A stretch of DNA of 64,000 nt, taken from NCBI RefSeq assembly GCF_022539505.1, contig NC_061514.1, forward strand, positions 331,373,090 through 331,437,089, given 5' to 3'. The DNA is from Lolium rigidum. Its lineage: Eukaryota > Streptophyta > Magnoliopsida > Poales > Poaceae. Positions 58,966 through 64,000 of the stretch are shown piece by piece; position 1 is the first letter of the stretch; each line of letters starts with the position of its first letter. The notes beneath the pieces are model-generated. The model had not been told where the DNA came from and did no database searches. It saw nothing but the letters and a program-made list of their open reading frames with translations. Position numbers and translations under genes: made by a program.

Positions 58966-60625
58966 CCCTTGGATCAAGCGAAAGTTCTATAATGCTATTC
59001 TTCCTTATGAGGAAGTGAAGTTGACGGCAATCCGCCAAAATGCCTCCTTCCGTGCTATGAAATCCGATGAAGTCCTTAGTGAAGTCATCGCTTTGGACAT
59101 CTCCAAGAAGAATGCGGAAGATCTTGTTGCTCGTGCCCACAATGTCCGTAAGCCCAATCTTGCGTTGAAGATGAAGGTGCATGAGGCTAGTGAGAGTGAT
59201 GAGGATCACATCGAGTGGAGTCCGGATGACCTCAAGGCAAATTATCATGAACACATGGCCCTTGCCGCCAAGAGCTCTTGGAGTGGGAACAAGACACGGG
59301 GATCAAAGCTAAGAAGATACTCTCCCACAAGTCCAAGAGAAGAGCAAAGAGGGAAAGCTTGCTATAATTGTGGCGACACAAGTCACTTTGTTGCCGATTG
59401 TATCTTTGAGAGAAGAGAAGACAATGGTGGAAAGCTTGTACGAAAGGACAAGTTCAAATCTCTCTCAAAAGGTTTCTCCAAGTTCTCTTCCAACTTCGGA
59501 GACTCCAAGGCCTCCTACACCAAGAAGACTAGAGTTTTCATTATTCGTGAGGAATATTCCTCCGATGAAGGTGAAGAGCACAAAGACAAGGGAATGATCA
59601 AGGAGGAAAGGGAAGTGGCCGCCATCGCCATCTCCACTCCCATCACCTCCCACTTCGACCCTCCAAACGAAAACCTCTTCGTCAACAACTTCCATTGTCT
59701 TGTGGCAAAGGTATCTTCGGAGACTCATGATGAGGAACTTGTGACTCAAGATCGTGTTGAAGCGGAATTGGAAATTGTCTCTCTCACTCAAGCATATGAG
59801 GAAGAATGGTGCATGCGCATGTCTCTTGAAACTAGTGCTATTGTTCTTGAAGATTCCAACAATTACTTCATCTCCCGGCTCATCGAGGATCAAGATTATG
59901 CTCTTGGTTGGTTGAGAAGACATAATGCAAGACTCTTGGATATCATTTCTCGCCAAGAGGAAGCCTTGGATGAGTACTTTTGTTTGAGCAAGGAGAAGGT
60001 GTCTTGTTGTGATCATGAAGAGGAGATTGCCACTCTAAAGAGACACAAGGCCACGCTAGTTGAAGAGATTGATAGACAAAATGAGTTCTTGATGGAGTAC
60101 TTTCGTTTGAGTAAAGGAAAAGATACTTGTTGTGACCACGAGGACGAAATTGCAACTCTAAAGAGAAGAAATGACAAGCTTATGGTGATCAAGATCATGT
60201 ATGAGGAAGCCTTGGTGGAATATAAACGGGCTAGCAAGGACTATACTTGTCGCAACCATGAAGATGATATTGCCACCTTGGAAAGACAAAAGCGCTCACT
60301 CGTGACAATGAATTCTCTTCAAGAGGAAGCCTTGTTGGAACATTTCCGGGTGAACAAGGAGAAAGAGGCTCAAGAATTCGACATCACTCATCCTCATCCG
60401 GATCATGTTCACGAAGTCAACCGTTCGAAGTCCAAAATCGAAAGACTCCAAATTCAAGCGAAATACTTGGAAAGAGTCATTGAACATAGAGATAAGGCCA
60501 ACGAGGACTCTTGCAATGAAGGAGTGGTTATAAAGCCAAAGGAGAAGAGAAGAAGGAGGATCAAGATAAAGAGGAGCATCAAGATAGGACCCATTGAAAA
60601 ATGGGTTCCTATCTCCAAATCTTGA

Positions 60626-62437
60626 TCCATGAAGGTCTTTGCTTCCGGTGGTGCTTCATTGGTGGAAGATCGAAGCCACATTTCTTTTGACCGGAAGCAA
60701 AGAAGGTGTTGTCGCCCTCGAGCTATCTCACTCTATCTCTTCTTATGGCGTCAACACAAGCAAGCTTAAAGGTATTGGGCCTTGACAAGGCGGTGGCAAC
60801 ACCCGTCCTTGTCAAGACCCTTGTTTACAATGTTTTCTCTGTTCATTGCTTTACACTCTTGGGTCTTTATACCTACTATTATGAACATGTAGTGGTTCTC
60901 TTGTGGAGCTAGTCTCTTCAAGAGACCACGGCGTAGGACTAATGGAATTTGCTTCTTTGTGTAGAGATTGTGTTTTGTAGGATTTGTGTTGAAGGAAATG
61001 AACCCTGATGAAGTTTCTCAAACTATTTCAATACAAAGTCTATGACATAATCCTTGCAAGAAGAAGCAACAATGGAATGGAGTTGGTGCTCAAAATCTTG
61101 GATATCTTCATTGGCAAAGAAGGAATCCACTTTATACTCCTTGCCATACTCTCCCCAACTTCTTGGGGTTGCCGGAAGTGAGAGACAAACCTTAGTTGGA
61201 GACACTCAAACATGATGGTGGAGTTTGAGTCTATTGTGTGATTGTGGATTTATGTGACGATGAGACTCTTTTGATGAAGATGATAGTTCTTTGGAAGGGG
61301 CGAAGTGCTTCTTGTGAGAAAGGAGATGCAATTCCCCCAGTTACCGTAGGAAGGATGGGTGTTGGCACTCGCCGATCTCAAAAGCTACCTTCTATGAGTA
61401 CCGGGGAAGGACGAAGTTCCATCTATATGGAGCCATCTACACCACAAGGCCAAGCTTCTTTCATTGAACAACCAAGTGAAACATCACCTCTTCCACAACT
61501 TCAAGTTCGGCATCAACAACAATGAGGGTCAAGGCGAGGACCTAAACCATAATGAGGATCAAGGGACCACACAAGAATCTATTCTATTGGTCCATTCTCG
61601 CCGGGGTTCTAAAGCGTCAAGACTCCTTCATGACTCAAGAAAAGTACATCAAGATATACTCAAGAGCAAGATATGAAGGGGTCCAACGGTATAGAAACCC
61701 CAAGTTCCTAAAGAAGCTTCAATGAGACCGACAAGGCAATGGACTCACACTCTACCGACCGACGTCAAGGTTTGCCTCTCTACTCTTGTGCTTCTCATCC
61801 GGACGTCATGTCAAGAGTGGATAATACCACTTTTGTACTACATGTCTAGATGTAAAGCACGCATGAATATAGGGGGAGTGCGGTTTAAAATTATTGAGCT
61901 ATCCCTCCCCCCATAATGCATAAAGAAATCCAAAGCATATGCTATTCGTCAACTAAGTGACTAATGAGCTTCATGTTGAGTTGTAGTCGTGAGTCCTAGA
62001 TACATCTACGCGACCTCACACTACTAAACTCTTACACGGTGGCTTCGGCCACCAACCTCCTCCTTGAGGAGCCTTTTGTTTCTTTTGATTTCTTTTCTTT
62101 CACTTTTTTTTGGTTTTATTTCCTTCATGTTCTTCATGGGAGATTCACCCAAGCTTGGCTTTTCATGTTTTGATTCTTGCAAGCTTGGTTGAGTAGTACC
62201 TAAACAGTTCCGCCATCTAATCCTAAGCCATGATCTATCCCTCAAGCCAACTCAGTCTAAAAGCACAAGCCTACACCAAAATCTGAGTATCTTTGAGTTT
62301 GGAGGCCGGTACTACCGGATCTCAGGCCGGTACTACCGGTCTAAGCGGTACTACCGGGTCTGGTTGCGGTACTACCGCTTTGACTGGTTTCACCAATGTT
62401 GCTTGTTAGTGTCTTCCTTGATCTTTAACTCCATGGC
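60626..62437 (+). other. Non-coding interior of element E
   Basis: Only short frames, none recognised. Expected Copia pol domains are absent. A cluster of GGTACTACCGG/GCGGTACTACCGC motifs lies at 62283-62385, related to the array in the LTR. Confidence 0.5.
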
Positions 62438-63983
62438 TTGTGCACTTATCCCCTATTCCCTCCCAAAACTTTGCTTTTCACAGGATCATCTAGGCCCCAT
62501 GGTGGAGGCAAGGTCAAGCCCTCCTCTCGTTGTTATCGAGAAGACGAAGAGCAAGATGAGATTTTACCGGCAAGGACCACCAAGCGTCAAAGGGATGCAA
62601 CAGCAGCGGCAGCGGGCAAAAGGACCGTTCGGGGTCCTCAGATTTCTATGAAAGATCTCAAGAAAGCCCAATTCTTGCAAGTTCGAGGGGCCAATCCCTA
62701 CATTGTGCCTAAGAACTCTCGTCTCTGCCCCAACACCTTCTTCTACCATGCCGATCAAGAGAGGATTTACAATGATGTCTATGGGTCAAAGGAGTTCCGG
62801 TGTTTCCCCCAATTCTCCATCAACATGGACAAGCTCCAAGCCAAGCCCGAGTACTTTGGGGAAGCACTCGAGATATGCGAAGAACAAGGTCTTATTCCTT
62901 TGATGACTTTCTCTCACGACTACTCCAAGGAGATAATATGCAAGTTCTATGCCACTGTCGTGTTCCTTGAGGATGAGGATGGCTTCCGCTCCTTGAAGTG
63001 GATGACTAGGGAGCATGTGATGGAAGCCACATGGGAAGAGTTTGCTAGAGGCATTGGATATGAACTTCCCGAGTTTGAAATCAACTTCTTCAAGATTCAC
63101 CTCCAGGCCAAGCCAATGGCCAAAGAGAAGATGGCCAACCTCTACATCCCCGGGGATGTTGTGTGGAAGTGCTTATAACCTCCTTCCCGTCTACGACATC
63201 ATGAACCGCATCTATCGCAGCACCATCAACCCCAAGGACACCAACCATGATGAGGTGCATGGCTTTCTTGTAAACCTTCTCGTGCGCACCCATGAGATGA
63301 GAGGTAGTGGGAAACAATTGGATATCATGGACTTCATTTGGCATGAGATGCGTGATTGTGCCTTCCTCCGCAAGCTCCCTCAATATGCGCCCTTCATCAT
63401 GAGGCTCATTTGCGTAAAGTGGGATCAAGCGAACCGTGGAGATCTTCTTGAGCAATGCCGCCCCAACATCACTATCCATAAGGAGAAGAGCCCCCTTGTC
63501 AAGAAGCATGACCCTCCAAGGTATGGCAAGAATGCACCCAAGGACAAGGACGAAGACGAAGCCGACAGTGATGATTCCGACTATGTGCCCAACTCCGTCA
63601 AGACCAAGGGCCTCTTCGCCAAGCTCACCGCTCGCCTCAAGAAGTCCTTTTGCTTCAAGGAGGACCTCCAAGACAGGATGTACCAAGCCCACCATGACAA
63701 CAAGAAGATTCGCCAACGCCAAAAGGCAATGATGAGGCGTATGCAGCTTCCTGTCTCTGAGGGCTCCGAGGACAACATCACCCCTCCCGGTGAGTGGAAG
63801 TCCAAGTTTGCTTGGTCGAGCTCCGAGGACTCCATCCCCGAGCGCATGGTTCGTCCCTCTCCACCACCTCATGGTAAGGGCCAAGTTGAAGATGAAGAGG
63901 ACGAGGACGAGGACGAGGAGATGGATGATGATGGAGAGGGCGAGGAGGATGACGAGGAGGACGATGATGATGATGAAGATTGA
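62438..63983 (+). pseudogene. Second ORF of element E, transposon protein with acidic tail
   Basis: A frame open from 62438 to 63178 and a second from 63042 to 63983 overlap. The protein signal crosses between them near 63170, consistent with loss of one base at AAGTGCTTAT. The first part has KRTVRGPQISMKDLKKAQFL, then FYATVVFLEDEDGFRSLKWM and GYELPEFEINFF. The second has LLPVYDIMNRIYR and LVRTHEMRGSGKQLDIM, and ends in a 30-residue run of Glu/Asp. The WMT.. and FYATV.. pattern recalls the domain annotated as putative plant transposon protein in grasses (from memory). No catalytic motif is evident. The start codon is uncertain. It might belong to element E or to a further nested element whose limits are outside the window. 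Confidence 0.5.
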
Positions 63984-64000
63984 TTCACCTCGGGACGTTA

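Larger units (their letters stand above)
50683..60625 (+). pseudogene. Element E gag with zinc knuckle and coiled-coil repeats, split by Sabrina B
   Basis: The ATG at 50683 opens a 95-codon stretch (MAEQENGENG) ended by TGA at 50968-50970. The frame resumes near 51083 with a Copia gag of UBN2 type (SNTFENWQFLMKSHV, AKEAWNKLDKLF). It is broken at 51542 by Sabrina element B. From 58971 the frame is open to 60625. It contains the rest of gag, a zinc knuckle CYNCGDTSHFVADC (about 59360), a basic/Ser-rich linker, then a long charged helical region with three to four repeats of about 40 residues (59920-60380). It ends KWVPISKS. With the insertion and one CCCTT copy set aside, the two halves are in register. 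The coiled-coil tail is unusual for a gag; its role is unknown. Confidence 0.75.
42574..64000 (+). mobile_element. LTR retrotransposon E (Copia-like gag, non-autonomous), runs off the window
   Basis: It starts TGTAAGAGC inside the older Copia. Its 1.35-kb 5' LTR is in two parts (42574-43415, 50123-50634) because Gypsy F inserted in it. An iMet primer-binding site follows, then a long gag (50683-60625), itself split by Sabrina-like element B. A non-coding stretch and a second ORF (62438-63983) complete the visible part. No integrase or reverse transcriptase was found before the window ends. The PBS, gag type and poly-C LTR end resemble the SIRE/Maximus branch of Copia; this is inference. The left target duplication would be GAAGT. 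Confidence 0.75.

Overview
This is a repeat-dense plant nuclear sequence. The evidence points to a grass of the wheat/barley tribe (Triticeae). It holds two copies of a Gypsy family that I recognise as Sabrina-like, PIF/Harbinger elements with GAGCATCTCCAG ends, Stowaway-type and CACTA-type MITEs, and deep nesting of LTR retrotransposons with 5-bp target duplications. The family name is from memory. No bacterial-style operons, CRISPR array or rRNA genes were seen.

Layout, left to right. 1-5936: old AT-rich repeat, probably a Gypsy LTR remnant, then a TATA box inside an inverted repeat, a 57-bp tandem duplication, a Stowaway remnant and a long hairpin. 5937-7574: a PIF/Harbinger element with TAA target duplication and an accessory ORF carrying two in-frame stops. 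8465-16706: complete Sabrina-like element A (TSD GGAAG) with a 221-bp CACTA MITE in its 3' LTR. 19907-21349: a nuclear copy of plastid rpoB, split by a second Harbinger-type element (20110-21201). 22452-23407: an intron-containing five-helix membrane protein gene of no recognised family, with a decayed paralogue at 31787-32638. A minus-strand Copia element (26529-31188) lies between the two. 34089-34321: a 5'-truncated retroposon with a clear target duplication. 36867-38207: the C-terminal exons of an amidase-signature gene on the minus strand, broken by a non-LTR retroposon and a frameshift.

38233-64000 is one nested stack. A Copia element sits in an intron of the amidase. Its RNase H region is cut at 42574 by a second LTR element (E). 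Element E's 5' LTR is cut by a 6.7-kb non-autonomous Gypsy (F, 43416-50117, TSD AGTTC). Element E's gag is cut by Sabrina-like element B (51543-58965, TSD CCCTT). Elements E and the Copia both run off the right edge, so the amidase N-terminal exons may lie just outside the window.

The only plausible host genes are the membrane protein and the amidase pseudogene; the rest is transposon-derived. The most unusual signals are: the rpoB insertion, whose Harbinger target site appears to have been made by a CAA to TAA change; the duplicated orphan membrane gene; an array of odd palindromes just upstream of element E's TATA box; an array of GCCGAT/ATCGGC inverted pairs plus an antisense acidic ORF in Gypsy F; and a 40-residue repeat with a Cys-Cys-Asp-His core in element E's gag.
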